In this document: positions 1-10,059 of the stretch, in pieces | Numbering within the stretch: the first letter of the stretch is position 1 | Layout: each line of letters starts with the position of its first letter | Assembly: GCA_037976565.1 (NCBI GenBank) | Contig: CP137685.1 | Span: 19,580,449 to 19,644,448, forward strand | Length of the DNA stretch: 64,000 bases | Direction: 5' to 3' | DNA from: Mesocentrotus franciscanus | Lineage: Eukaryota; Echinodermata; Echinoidea; Camarodonta; Strongylocentrotidae | The notes under the pieces: model-generated | Database searches by the model: none | What the model was told of the DNA's origin: nothing | The model's input: the letters and a program-made list of their open reading frames with translations, nothing else | Program-made: the position numbers and the translations under genes

Positions 1-3000
1 TGAAAGATTTACTGCCTGAGACACACCAATAAATCTACAAATATATCTGTTTGAATCGACCTGTAATTATTTTCTTCTTTCATTTTTTTATGTTCTATCC
101 TACTCACATTAAACTTTTTTTGTATGTGCATTTATGTGATACGATCTTTTGCACACGTACGCCTTGAGCATTAGAATTCAAATGGAGTGTTGCCTTACAA
201 ATATTGTATTACTATTTTTATAATTATTTCATGACTGCATTTATTTTACTATATTGTTTGAATCCTGCCAAGTTTAAAAATATGCATAGCCTTTTATTTC
301 AACCTTTGTGTACCTCAAATCTATTTGTGCTTTAGAGACTGCTGGTAACAGTGATGAAATAGAGTCACTGTAGTCAAACCCAATTTATTGTTAATTAATA
401 AATATCTAGTGGTATATGAATTACTAGTTATTGCAGGATATTTGAAAAATTCTAGCAGGTACTACAGAAGGAAAAACTAAGAGAGGTATACAAAATGAAG
501 CAGTGTATATGTGGGTAACATGTTAGACCCCCTTGGTATAATTATTACCAACAGAGAGCAAATGCACAGTCAATATAGCTACCTTGCGATGTATCGGGTA
601 AGCTTTTCGTCCTTGATGCAAAACATTCATCACGCTCTAACAATAATTGATTGCAATGTCACTTTTCCATGGAATAGTTATATCCTAATTTTGATGGCAA
701 TAGGCCTACGGTACATCTCAAAAACTTCATTTTGAAATTCAATGAAAGTCTGGTCACATGGAAACACTGGTAAAATCACTCACCAATTAGACTATCACGA
801 GGATACACTGGAACCCTCAAGCAAGATGACATTAGAAATATGAAACCATGGACTTATCAAAACAGATACATGAAATAGAACTCTGATTCACAGTATATTC
901 AAACTGTAAAAGGCCATTTGTATCAATTAGGCAAGTCCTAGTCACAGGCACTGAAGCTTAGATTCGGCAATCAGCTGTGTTCCCCCGTATGTCGGCCAGC
1001 TAATTGGCAAAAAATGCAAATGTTGAAGATTCTAAAATGGACATCCCATTTGCCAGAGGCATAAGTAGGCACAAGGGAATTATTAAGAAGTCTAAAATTT
1101 GCAATGCAGGAATAAAAAATCCAGATTGATGAGGCAAGGTTTTGCATCTTCTTCGATCACAAATGAGCTCACAAATGAGATAATTGAATTGTGAATAGCA
1201 AGCAGAAAAACATTTTGAGCTTTAAGATACAACTCTTTTCTGACAATCAATCCATTTTTTATACTTTATTGGGCAAGGTGATTATGGAAATTAAGGGGGC
1301 ACATGTATATGAAAAATATAGATAATCGCACATACTGGTGCAAGACATTCAAGCTTCCTAGCTTCAGGGTCTAACGGGATGGATGTTTGAATATTCAAAT
1401 GGCTTCGGGATATTAATTCTGGCAGCCTGTCAATGGTCATAAACTACTTCATAATGTCTCTTTCTCAATGACTTTATCCATCAAATGCTTCACTGTTGGT
1501 GGGATTAGCTCATGGAGAAAAGGATTATTGAAATTGCAATAAGGTACAAGACACAAGGCCAGCATAAGCATAATTGAATAATTGCTCTGACTCAAATAGA
1601 TGGAGATTTCTGATCGATTCATTAAGATACGATCAAATAAGCAATGCTGATGAACAATAGTAGTTAACTTCTTGGGAAGAAACTGACCAACTTTCTTGAA
1701 AACAGGCCTAAGCAGATGGCCAATGACCACTACAAAGTCTAAATAGAACCATTTTGATCATAATGAGATTAGATTTATCTCAATCTTGAGACTGATTGCA
1801 TCATTAGAGATCATTTTAATGTTTAGGTTTTGGCCAGTGGCCTTTGTAATGTCCATAAAAACAATTTAGGTACTAAAAAGTATATATATATCTATCACAA
1901 TTTGGAGAATGATTACCATTAGTCTAAATTAGAGATAACTTTCACCAATTTTGTTTTACTAGGATTGAATAATGTTGGGTCAAAAGGCCTGGGGCAAAAG
2001 TTGCCAGAGCAAATGCAGGATCACCTATTAAATAGGAAAGTTAGGAATCTTTGTGGCCATCTGTTTGGTTATTATATTATAAAGCCTCTCTAAAGTGTTG
2101 GGAGCCCCCCAAATTTGATGGCAAAATTTAAATTCTATTGTATAATGAAGTGGAAGAGAGCATCATTAAACAGTAACTTCTGCAAGGATTTTCAAAATAA
2201 TTGTGTTTGAAGAAGAATATTGATGAAAAAGTAAACAATTTGGATGTTCTGTTGTACGCAGAATACTCAAATTTTGCATTCTTCAATTAATATTTGTCTT
2301 TAAACACATTTGTTTTGAAAACCCTTGCACAAGTGAGTGTTAAATTACATCCTCTTTCACGTATTATAATTTTGAAGTGAAATTTGAGATAAGATTTTGG
2401 GGAAAATTTGGGGCTCTTAACACTTTAGGGGGGTGTTAACCTTTAAATTATTACTTCCACAATGAATCCCACATTCCTAACATCTGGGGTAGATGTGAAC
2501 AAATAATTACATAGATGGGACTAAGATTTTTCCTGGGACGTTTTGATCTCCAATGATCAGAGACATGCCGTCCCTCCCCTGGTTAACCCTTTGTATGCCA
2601 CACAAATAATCCCCCCCCCCCTGTGCCACAATGTATATATCAAGGGATAGATGGACCAAAGGCTTTAAGTTATGCAACTGTTTCAAGAGCAAGATTGATT
2701 CAGAGACATGCCATAAGATGTATAGCAGTGTTACAAAGGTTGTCATGGAGATAATCAAGATGGGTAATGGGTAATCTTGAAAAGCTATTGTGCTGCATGA
2801 AGCAATCCTTATTTCAATGGGTGCCTATTGGTTTTGTGCAAAATTACATGTGTGGCAAACAAGCAACCGAGCAAAGAGGCAAAGAAAGCACCGAAGTGGT
2901 AAACAAACCTCCTGGCAACAAATCAGGCAGCTTTCACAAGAAACTTTAATATTACTTCAGAAAACCAGTCTATCCTAGGAAAACACTGAATGCACATAGT

Positions 3001-4417
3001 TACAGAGCATTATAGCAGAAGTATAAAAATGATAATAATGGACATTCATACTGAGCTTACACTAAGAAGTACCATAGTGCTTACAATGTAACAGACATAC
3101 AAAAAATACACAAAAAAAGACTAGCTCTGTGGAAAATAATGGGTCTTCACTTGCTATTTGAATGCTGACAGAGTTTCTATTGCTCAAATTGAGTATGGTA
3201 TATTATTCTAGATTTTAGAAACTAAATCGATTATCGGCAGCAGTAATAAGTGAAACAAGAATGCATTCTTTGATCAAAAATAAACTCTATGTGCATTTCA
3301 GGGTAACAAAATGGCTTCTCCCTAAATATTCCGACAATTTTTAAATTTCATTTATGCCATGAACTGTGTTTATCTATTTTATCTTGAAGAAAATAATGAT
3401 GAAGATAATGACAATAATTGATGGAAAAATTTGTGAAATGTCATGACACTGCCATTTATAGGCCTACAATTTTGAAAGATAATTATTACCCATGTTACAC
3501 TCTGCATTGCTTAATGCAATTGAGTTTCAAAACTTAATCTTATATGCAATCAATCTAACAAGCTTACCTCATGCCTTTCCTATTGATCAGTGTAAATGTA
3601 CATACTGGTTTTAAAAGGTCACTAATAATTCAACACATCTGTAAACATTAATTTCTGTTGAATAACGAGAGAAGAAATACAGTAAAAAGGAGTATTTCTA
3701 TATTTGGGTATGACTGGAAATAGCCTTAAACCTCAGGCTTTCGGCTGAATGAAAAATGTCAATACAAGCCACAAAAAAGAGTGGTTGTGAGCAGAGTACA
3801 TTAGACTAAATGCACATCATCATTAGCGCTGTAGACACAGAGCTTACATCAAGAAGATATGTCACTAGATGCTGTATCATGGTAGTAAAGTCTTTTGATA
3901 CCTGTTTTTAACATCCTCCTCCCTCTAAACAAATCATAACACTGTTTTGAGATGAGAATAATCTCGGCCACCGATAAATGTCTCTTCCAACATGTTCTTG
4001 ATCATTCACAATATGATGAAGAAGTCATAAATATCTTATGACAGTTGCCTGAAAAAAGTACTCAAGACAATTTGAATGAATAAATGAAGGGCCACGGATA
4101 AAATATTAGCCAAATATTCAACATTCTCTTTTATTTATGGTAGAGTGCGGTGTTAAAAGGGCAAATTAGGAAGCAAATCAAATTCTGGTGAGTAAGTACA
4201 CAAGTTTCTCGATGACTAATTGGTAGTGAAAACAATCCATCTAGCTGTCGAAGCGTACATGAAACAACTCATCAATTTGATTATTCATAATTTATAGAGC
4301 CTGTCCATCATGCAAGGCATGTTGTTAAATTTCCTGGGCCAATAATCATTATGGAGTGCTTCCCTTTTCTGATACAGCTAGTTGGCTTACTATTACCAAA
4401 GCTAATCATCAAGCCCC

Positions 4418-4926
4418 CTGTCCACACACAACATTTTCCGTGATTAGGCGTGATTAGGCGTGATTAGTTATACCGTTTCGCGATAGTTATATGATGAAAT
4501 TGTGTGTGTGGACACTTACTAACGATACGTCGTATAACGATACGTCGTATAACGAAACGCAGGTTTGGGCATCGTTTCGAACTAGAACTCAATAACTAAT
4601 CACGCCTAATCACGCTTAATCACGGAAATTTTGTGTGTGGACGGAACTAGTCTAACTGGGCGGGGCTTAACGTCGGATCGCACGCAAAGGAGACCTGACC
4701 TCTCATTTCCGCTTCCATTTTATGACCGCAGTAGCAAACTGCGCACCTATGACATTTCGCTGTAGAGTTTTGGGATTACTTTCTGTGTGTGTGGACACCC
4801 TGGAATTTATACGATTATTCTTTATACGACGTTTCTTGTGTGTGGACACCCTGGAATTTATACGATGATTCTTTATACGACGTATCGTTATAGAGTTTCG
4901 GGATAAATTGTTTTGTGTGTGGACAC
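4418..4926. mobile_element. Foldback-type inverted-repeat element, TU-like
   Basis: The left end reads gtccacacacaa, then ttccgtgattaggcgtgatt with cgtgattagg repeated in tandem. An inverted version lies at 4588-4642, ending ttgtgtgtggac, which makes a palindrome at 4420-4642. Between the arms is aacgatacgtcgtat twice in tandem. The right half (4640-4926) holds a core beginning aactgggcggggctta, then a 51 bp unit (gtggacaccctgg ... ttatacgacg) in two copies, and ends ttttgtgtgtggacac, inverted relative to the left end. Short tandem repeats in the outer arms resemble the foldback TU transposons described from sea urchins; that assignment is inference. No transposase is encoded. Confidence 0.7.
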
Positions 4927-5112
4927 GCTGAAGGAAGCCTACCATAAACATATACTGTGATGACAACTAAGCTATGTTTATGGTCTTATCGATATGTTGC
5001 ATTATTACATCGTTCACTTAATGGGACAACTATTAATTATTGTCCCACTAGGGACCCTTTAACAATGCAGGTTTGATGTCGGTGCTAGCAAGTTGAATAG
5101 GAGAATATGCAG

Positions 5113-5137
5113 GCTTCTCTGATATATAGGCCTTCTC
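5113..5137. repeat. Near copy of the last 23 coding bases of the UNC5 exon
   Basis: gcttctctgatatataggcc followed by ttctc matches exon bases 5610-5632 except for a 2 bp 'at' insertion. It lies about 0.5 kb beyond the exon, in the intron and in the same orientation. Between the two copies lie a repeat fragment and a SINE. Confidence 0.6.
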
Positions 5138-5138
5138 G

Positions 5139-5199
5139 TAACTAAAATATGTTTTTACTCTGCCTTATATCCTCCTATTTTGGAGCAAATTCATTGGTC
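5139..5199 (-). repeat. 61 bp repeat, inverted copy of 18281-18341
   Basis: taactaaaatatgtttttac through ggagcaaattcattggtc is nearly the exact reverse complement of 18281-18341, with one or two mismatches. It is a fragment of a dispersed repeat. At 18 kb it adjoins both another repeat and the MITE insertion. Confidence 0.7.
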
Positions 5200-5262
5200 A
5201 TGTGACCTTCGGCTGCTGTGAAATCATTGGGAAAAGGTCGTAAGGGAGTATGCTATGGTAGA

Positions 5263-5606
5263 GGTATCGTAGTCGAGTGGTTGAAGCACTTGACTTGAAA
5301 TTCACAGGTCGTGGGTTCCATCCCCAACACGGCACTTATGTCATTTGGCAAGGCATTAATCTACATTTACCACTCCATACCCAGGAGAGAAATGGAACCT
5401 GGTAGGATAACGAAAGCATTTGTGTTGGTAATTGTCATATTCCCTTACAGTGACCATATGGTAGGAATACTGCCCAGGGAGTGGAGATGGTGCACATTGT
5501 ACGTGAATGATCCGATGACTGGGGTAATAACATCTGTAAAGCACTTAGAGACAGTATGCAGTATTAAGAACTATATAAATCCAGATGATTATTATTATAT
5601 TACTTA
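5263..5606 (+). mobile_element. tRNA-derived SINE, antisense to UNC5, ending at the exon donor
   Basis: The 5' part resembles a tRNA with an A-box-like tcgtagtcgagtggttgaag and a B-box-like gtgggttccatcccc. The body catttggcaaggcattaatc then ccactccatacccagg is shared with copies at 16.3 and 49 kb. The 3' part aagcacttagagacag and tataaatccagatgattatt ends in a TTA-rich tail. The tail stops 3-4 bases before the minus-strand GTAAGT donor of the 5608-5724 exon. The 102-codon frame inside it is not a gene. Confidence 0.75.
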
Positions 5607-5607
5607 C

Positions 5608-5724
5608 ATGCTTCTCTGATATAGGCCTTCTCTGTCCTGATTGGCTGCGGCTCAGCAGCGGCTTCACAGACGCACCAGAAGTCCTCGTCGCCAAAGTACT
5701 CCTGCACCTCATCTTTTGTTATGG
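5608..5724 (-). CDS. unc5: UNC5-type netrin receptor, exon encoding the last part of Ig domain 1
   Basis: Internal coding exon of 117 bp, phase 1 at both ends. The acceptor is attctctgtctag|CC at 5725; the donor is T|GTAAGTAA at 5607. Joining T from the 7858-8073 exon to CC gives a serine codon and an uninterrupted frame. The product reads SITKDEVQEYFGDEDFWCVC, then an Ala/Glu/Pro segment, then TEKAYIREA. This matches the UNC5 stretch SRQQVEELFG-xED-YWCQC through KAYVRIAY. WCVC supplies the third and fourth cysteines, so Ig1 can form both UNC5 disulfides. Vertebrate proteins have Trp shortly after the second C (CVAW); here the segment is CEAA. The next codons should start Ig2, but no such exon was found below 5600. 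A SINE tail ends within a few bases of the donor, and the last 23 bases of coding sequence have a near copy at 5113-5137. Confidence 0.88.
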
Positions 5725-5813
5725 CTAGACAGAGAATCAATCAAAGTAAACAGAATAAATACCCATAATAACCGTAAGATCAGAAAGATGATGATGAGGA
5801 CGACGAAGTCGAT

Positions 5814-5824
5814 GATGCTGATGC

Positions 5825-5852
<28 letters not shown>
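5814..5852 (+). repeat. CTG/GAT trinucleotide repeat near the exon acceptor
   Basis: gatgctgatgctgctgctgc continuing through eight CTG units to gctgatgatgatga. On the gene strand it reads (CAG)n about 95 bases upstream of the acceptor at 5725, so many AG dinucleotides precede the true site. Confidence 0.85.
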
Positions 5853-5856
<4 letters not shown>

Positions 5857-6603
5857 AAAATGCAGGTTATGAGATGATGCTTTTTGTTATATCAATTTCT
5901 ATATTTTTTTAGGTGATCCCCTATGACACTTCTTGATTATTTTTCTATTTGTTAATAATTTATTCATAATAATCATCGGGAAAGAAAATAATGATGATTG
6001 GTTTTTTTGGTTTGTTTCTTGTTTTTGTATTTATCAGACACTGATTATCTTATCCTCCCTATCTATATGACATCTTATCTTCCAGCTTTAAGAACTTTAA
6101 AATATGAAATTAACATAGTTATATAATGAAAAATCGACCCGCCCCCCCCCAAAAAAAATAAATAAATAAAGAGCAAACAAATCTATAAATGGGGAGAAGG
6201 CTTACTTTGTCATTTTTATTATAAAAATAAACAGATGTTGTACAATTCTTTATTTATTCTTAATATTGACTACCCAGCATTTGAAAAGAAGTATTCAAAG
6301 GCTTTTGGCTACAAAATATGAAGAATTATATATTTGGAAGTTATATATAACTAATAATAGGACAGTAGTAAAACATTGCATAACTTGTTTTTGTATTACA
6401 TTTTTGTAAGCATAGCGAAAACTAGCCATTCCTGTAAAGAGATGACATAATTTTGCATGGCCATGTTCCTCCATCAACACAATGGTATCCCATCCCATAT
6501 TTCATAACATGAAGGTAAAAACAAATGATTTCATTCTTGAGAGGTCAAAACACACCCAACATACTCGTCGTACAAAAGCCTGAATTAAACTTAATTGTAA
6601 ATT

Positions 6604-6800
6604 ATGTGGGCCTCAGCTGCTCGGCAATGCCAGGCAACCTTACCAGCCAGACACGATCCCACGCAACAGTTGCACCCTTGGACTGATTTACAGCTATGCA
6701 GGGCGGGCCGATCGTGTGCTTTGCCACGTTTGGCTCATACATGCCATCCCGACTGGTGTGGTATGAGTTTATTGTCTGAGTTTATTGTCGTGCGCTCAGA
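6604..6800. other. GC-richer patch inside the UNC5 intron, function unknown
   Basis: This segment is richer in G+C and CpG than the flanking AT-rich intron and is open on both strands: 81 codons on plus from 6604, and about 58 codons on minus ending near 6603. On the minus strand a donor-like ctg|gtaagg occurs near 6642. No domain is recognisable. It could be a cassette exon, a regulatory element or an old insertion. Confidence 0.3.
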
Positions 6801-7857
6801 GCAAGAAGTGGATCCAATTAAGAGGAACATAACTCTCAATTTCTTCTAAATTGAAAGCCTGTCTGAGAATAGCCTCTTAGTCTTAACAATGTAGATTGAT
6901 GAGAGAGAAGCGCACTTTAGTATCTCAAAAACAGAATCGAACCAATTAAATGCTCCATTAAATCTTCTCTTCCACCCAAAGCATTATCATATATCCCCCA
7001 AACTTTCCAAAATATTGATATCATGAAAACCATGAACACGATCATAATCAGATCACACCTCTGCCTAATTAATTTGTTATCAGTGACGCGTGAGCGGTAA
7101 TTAATGGTTTAAAGGCCAAATGAAGGATTGATTGCACATATGACCTCAAACTAATCTATTTATCCCACGCACAAATTAATCACCATTTTTTTCAAATTCT
7201 TTTCTTAAACATCAAAGTAGGGGGATATTATCCACTTGAAACAAAATTTGATAACCTCTTTTTTCAGAAGTAGGTTTTGTTTTAGGTTATTAGAAAAGGT
7301 CAACTCTCATGCACTTTCTGAGGGATGGATTTGAACTTTGTGCATACAGGCAAGTTTGACACAAAATCTAATGTTAACTATTTAAATAAAGGTTAATCTG
7401 GTTGTCAGACGATTGTCCATCATAGCAACCAATAGCCCAATGTACTTGAAGAGTAGCCATTTTGTAACAGGTACAAACCATTTAAATTGACCATTGAAAG
7501 TAATTAAATTGTGATAACATTTAAGAATAATTTGGTTCCAGAATGAATTCACACAATGCACTCAGTGGAAAAACTCTTTCAACTTATGTTGGTCTTTGTT
7601 AGAAATATTCCACTCTTTTCTTGTTGTGGTTCTTTTAGCTTTTCAAACAATCTAGACTGACTTTTGTCAAATCTGAATGAATATTCAACAGCACCTTTCA
7701 CACCTAAAGAAGTTCTTCTAAATATTTGATGATGGTACATTAATCTGAATGTCATTCACGATGTGTCCAATATGCTTATACAAGTATATCTTTTCAGATC
7801 AAAAGAAATCCAACTTAATATGGTAATGTCACACAATGATGTATTTGAAATACTTAC

Positions 7858-8073
7858 ATAAGGCTATATGTCTGATATCTTCGTAGTATTCATCAAAGGT
7901 ACCACGAGAATGTGTCCTGGCATCAGCTATCCTCTCATCATTGCATATGAAGTAGACATTAGGAGAAGGACCGGCCTTGCATTCTAGATCAACGCTTCTC
8001 TTTGTGATGTAAGAATCTTGCGGAACGATAAAGAACTGCGGCGGAGGAAGAGGGGTGGTGGCTGTTGGGACAT
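7858..8073 (-). CDS. unc5: UNC5-type netrin receptor, exon encoding the first part of Ig domain 1
   Basis: Internal coding exon of 216 bp: 2 bases, 71 codons, 1 base, so phase 1 at both ends. The acceptor is a pyrimidine-rich tract ending in gctcgcag just above 8073. The donor is T|GTAAGTAT at 7857. The protein starts with a Thr/Pro-rich linker, then PQFFIVPQDSYITKR, the first Ig cysteine in LECKAGP, and VYFICNDERI with the second cysteine. This matches the UNC5 pattern in vertebrates and flies, where a PxF(L/I)xxPxDxY strand is followed by CKA and (V/I)(Y/F)F-K-CN(G/S)EW. In the family this extracellular domain contributes to netrin binding in axon guidance and dependence-receptor signalling. 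An in-frame ATG just inside the intron is not the start; the linker implies an upstream signal-peptide exon. Other Ig receptors are less likely because the paired-cysteine layout is UNC5-specific. The paralogue or species is not determined. Confidence 0.88.
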
Positions 8074-8919
8074 CTGCGAGCAAAGAGAAAGATAATTTTT
8101 AAAAAAATATTCAATTCAGTTGAATGGCATATTAAAGAATATAAAACAGGGTATCTGTGAGGAAGTATCCAATTGGCTGAATATGGGAGGGAAATTTGTA
8201 AACTAATTATCTTCAGAGTCACATCAGAATTGAGAAATTCATCCAGGCATGGTTCAACAAGAAGATTTTTATTTTTGGGTGGATGGGGGCTTGGGGATAT
8301 GTGACTGGCTTAAATTGATTTTTAATCAAGAACAATTTTGGAGGGGACTTTAACTTTTTTTTTTTGGGGGAGGCAATTGCTTTATCTTTAATCACAAACT
8401 TATAGGCCTACAGCTGAACCTATTCTGAAAAATATTAATGGTTCCATGAGCAGGATGTATGTTATATGATTATGGTTTGACAATGACATAACTTAGTCTG
8501 TAGGCCTAAACAAATGATTTTTTGCTTATGAAGATAACAGTCCTTATGTTTCAAGGATGTAGTTTATCATAATCGAAACCAAGTAACGGATGACTAATAT
8601 TGTAGCCTTTGCTTGTAGACAAGTTGAATTAGGGTCAAAGCTTCAAATAACCTGGCAATAATGTAAATCGCTTGTCAAGTGTACTTTGCGGATATTCTCC
8701 CCAAACTTGACCTTTGACCCAAAGTGCCAGGATGCCTGCATTCTAGGGTGATATCCAGAGACAACAAGGAGTATCTTCTTTCCAGACGACCCTCCCTTTT
8801 CTTTGATCTCTGTCGGTAAGAGATCAAATGACTTGGGCACCAAAGCCTCATCTTTCATATTCACAACCTTCGCACTGATCTAGAGGATGCTCAATGCGAT
8901 TACAGGAGTGTCATCACTG

Positions 8920-9180
8920 CCCTGATTGCACCACCGCAAGTGGTGCGAAACCCCTGAACACACTGCACAAACGGTTGTACAGCACTCGCTCCTGTGACAA
9001 CTGATCTGTAGTAAATTCCTTCACTTACTGAATTCCCAGCTTCAACCCTAGACCCAGCACTATACCTAACCCTAACCCTAAACCTATCCTAAAACCTAAT
9101 TGAAACCCTAACCCTAACTCTTTACTTTTGACAAAATAAAGCCCAGAGCAATTCTCACTGGAGCAAAATTAAATGTCCAG
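8920..9180. repeat. Dispersed repeat with telomere-like CCCTAA units
   Basis: cactatacctaaccctaacc and related units are followed by gacaaaataaagcccagagc. The same order of blocks occurs at 40290-40560, so this is an interspersed repeat family, not a telomere. No element ends were defined. Confidence 0.6.
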
Positions 9181-9729
9181 GCACCACACAAGCATACACC
9201 ATCAATTAAAGCTATGCACAAGCCAAGCACAGTTGTAACAGTGTGATGAAAATTGTTGTAATGTATGAAAAGATTCAGCAGTGGGATTGCCCTAGAGAGG
9301 ATACCGAGAAAGAAGGACTCGTTTTCTGTAAGCTTTCATGAAGCACAGGGCTGGAATGACTGGTTGTGCAAGGATATTAAAGGAATCTGGAGAAATCATC
9401 TCGATATCTGAGGTAGGATTTTGTCATCTTTTGAAGCTGAAAACAGAATGGACTAAGTGATTCCCCATACATTACGGCTCTCAGAGTTTTCTTATTCATC
9501 TAATGGGGATGGGCTTAAAATAGATCAAAGAGAATATAGGTTTGTTTTGATGATTATATGGCCATGATGTAATCTTCACATGCCTTGTATTCTAGCCATA
9601 TCCCCCTTTGTATCAATTTGCAGGCCATCTATGATCTATGTGATGTTTACTACTCCCTCTCTTGTCCATTATTTATATCATTGTTTACTCCTCTCCGTCT
9701 TGCGCTATCTTTCTTATTTTTCTTTTTGA

Positions 9730-9866
9730 CTTTCTTTAATTTCTCTCACTCTCTCTCTTTCTATCATTCCACTTTCTCTCTCTATCATAATCTCTCTTCT
9801 CCCTCTCTCTCTCCTTTCCTACTTCACCTCCCTCTCTTGTTTTCTGTTGTTTTCTCTCTCTACACA

Positions 9867-9905
<39 letters not shown>

Positions 9906-9990
9906 CTCTCTCTCTCTCCAGTACATGTCTCTTTTTCTCCTTTTTCCCTTTCTTTTCTTTTAATTTTTCTCCTCTTCTTTTCTGTATACA
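9730..9990 (+). repeat. Pyrimidine-rich tract with (CT)n core
   Basis: A CT/TTC-rich stretch whose core, about 9870-9918, is nearly pure (CT)n. Frames of 142 codons on plus and 66 on minus are translations of this tract. Confidence 0.9.
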
Positions 9991-10059
9991 GAAATATTAT
10001 CACCACTCTATGATCATAGAGATTTTGTTCCCAATATGAGCCGGATTGACAAAATGTCA

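Larger units (their letters stand above)
1..5607 (-). other. UNC5 intron downstream of the Ig1 exons (partial)
   Basis: This is inferred intron running off the window start. I looked on the minus strand for Ig2 signatures (C-R-P-P, a W strand, Y-x-C) and thrombospondin signatures (W-S-x-W) and found none. Bases 1-4400 are AT-rich and without a convincing gene. The 93-codon minus-strand frame at 1449-1730 has no recognisable motif. Repeat content is concentrated in 4418-5606. Confidence 0.6.
5725..7857 (-). other. UNC5 intron between the two Ig1 exons
   Basis: This phase-1 intron of 2133 bp is defined by GTAAGTAT at the high-coordinate end and tctgtctag at the low-coordinate end. About 90 bases before the acceptor it holds a CTG/CAG trinucleotide run. 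A GC-richer patch at 6604-6800 stands out in otherwise AT-rich sequence. Nothing else coding was recognised. Confidence 0.85.

Noticed and set aside
1449..1730. 93-codon minus frame as an UNC5 downstream exon
   Set aside because: No Ig2 or thrombospondin signature and no consensus phase-1 splice sites.
5263..5330. A functional tRNA gene
   Set aside because: A- and B-box-like motifs are present, but the cloverleaf is not intact and the sequence continues into a SINE body.
5311..5619. 102-codon plus-strand frame overlapping the UNC5 exon
   Set aside because: It lies in the SINE and its tail; the exon is on the other strand.
7989..8222. 77-codon minus-strand frame overlapping the UNC5 exon
   Set aside because: A shifted frame crossing the acceptor; the UNC5 frame alone matches the family.
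9060..9115. Possible telomere or interstitial telomeric scar
   Set aside because: Units are irregular and the same flanks recur at 40.4 kb, so it is an interspersed repeat.
9585..10013. 142-codon plus-strand frame
   Set aside because: Ser/Leu/Phe-rich product of a pyrimidine tract.
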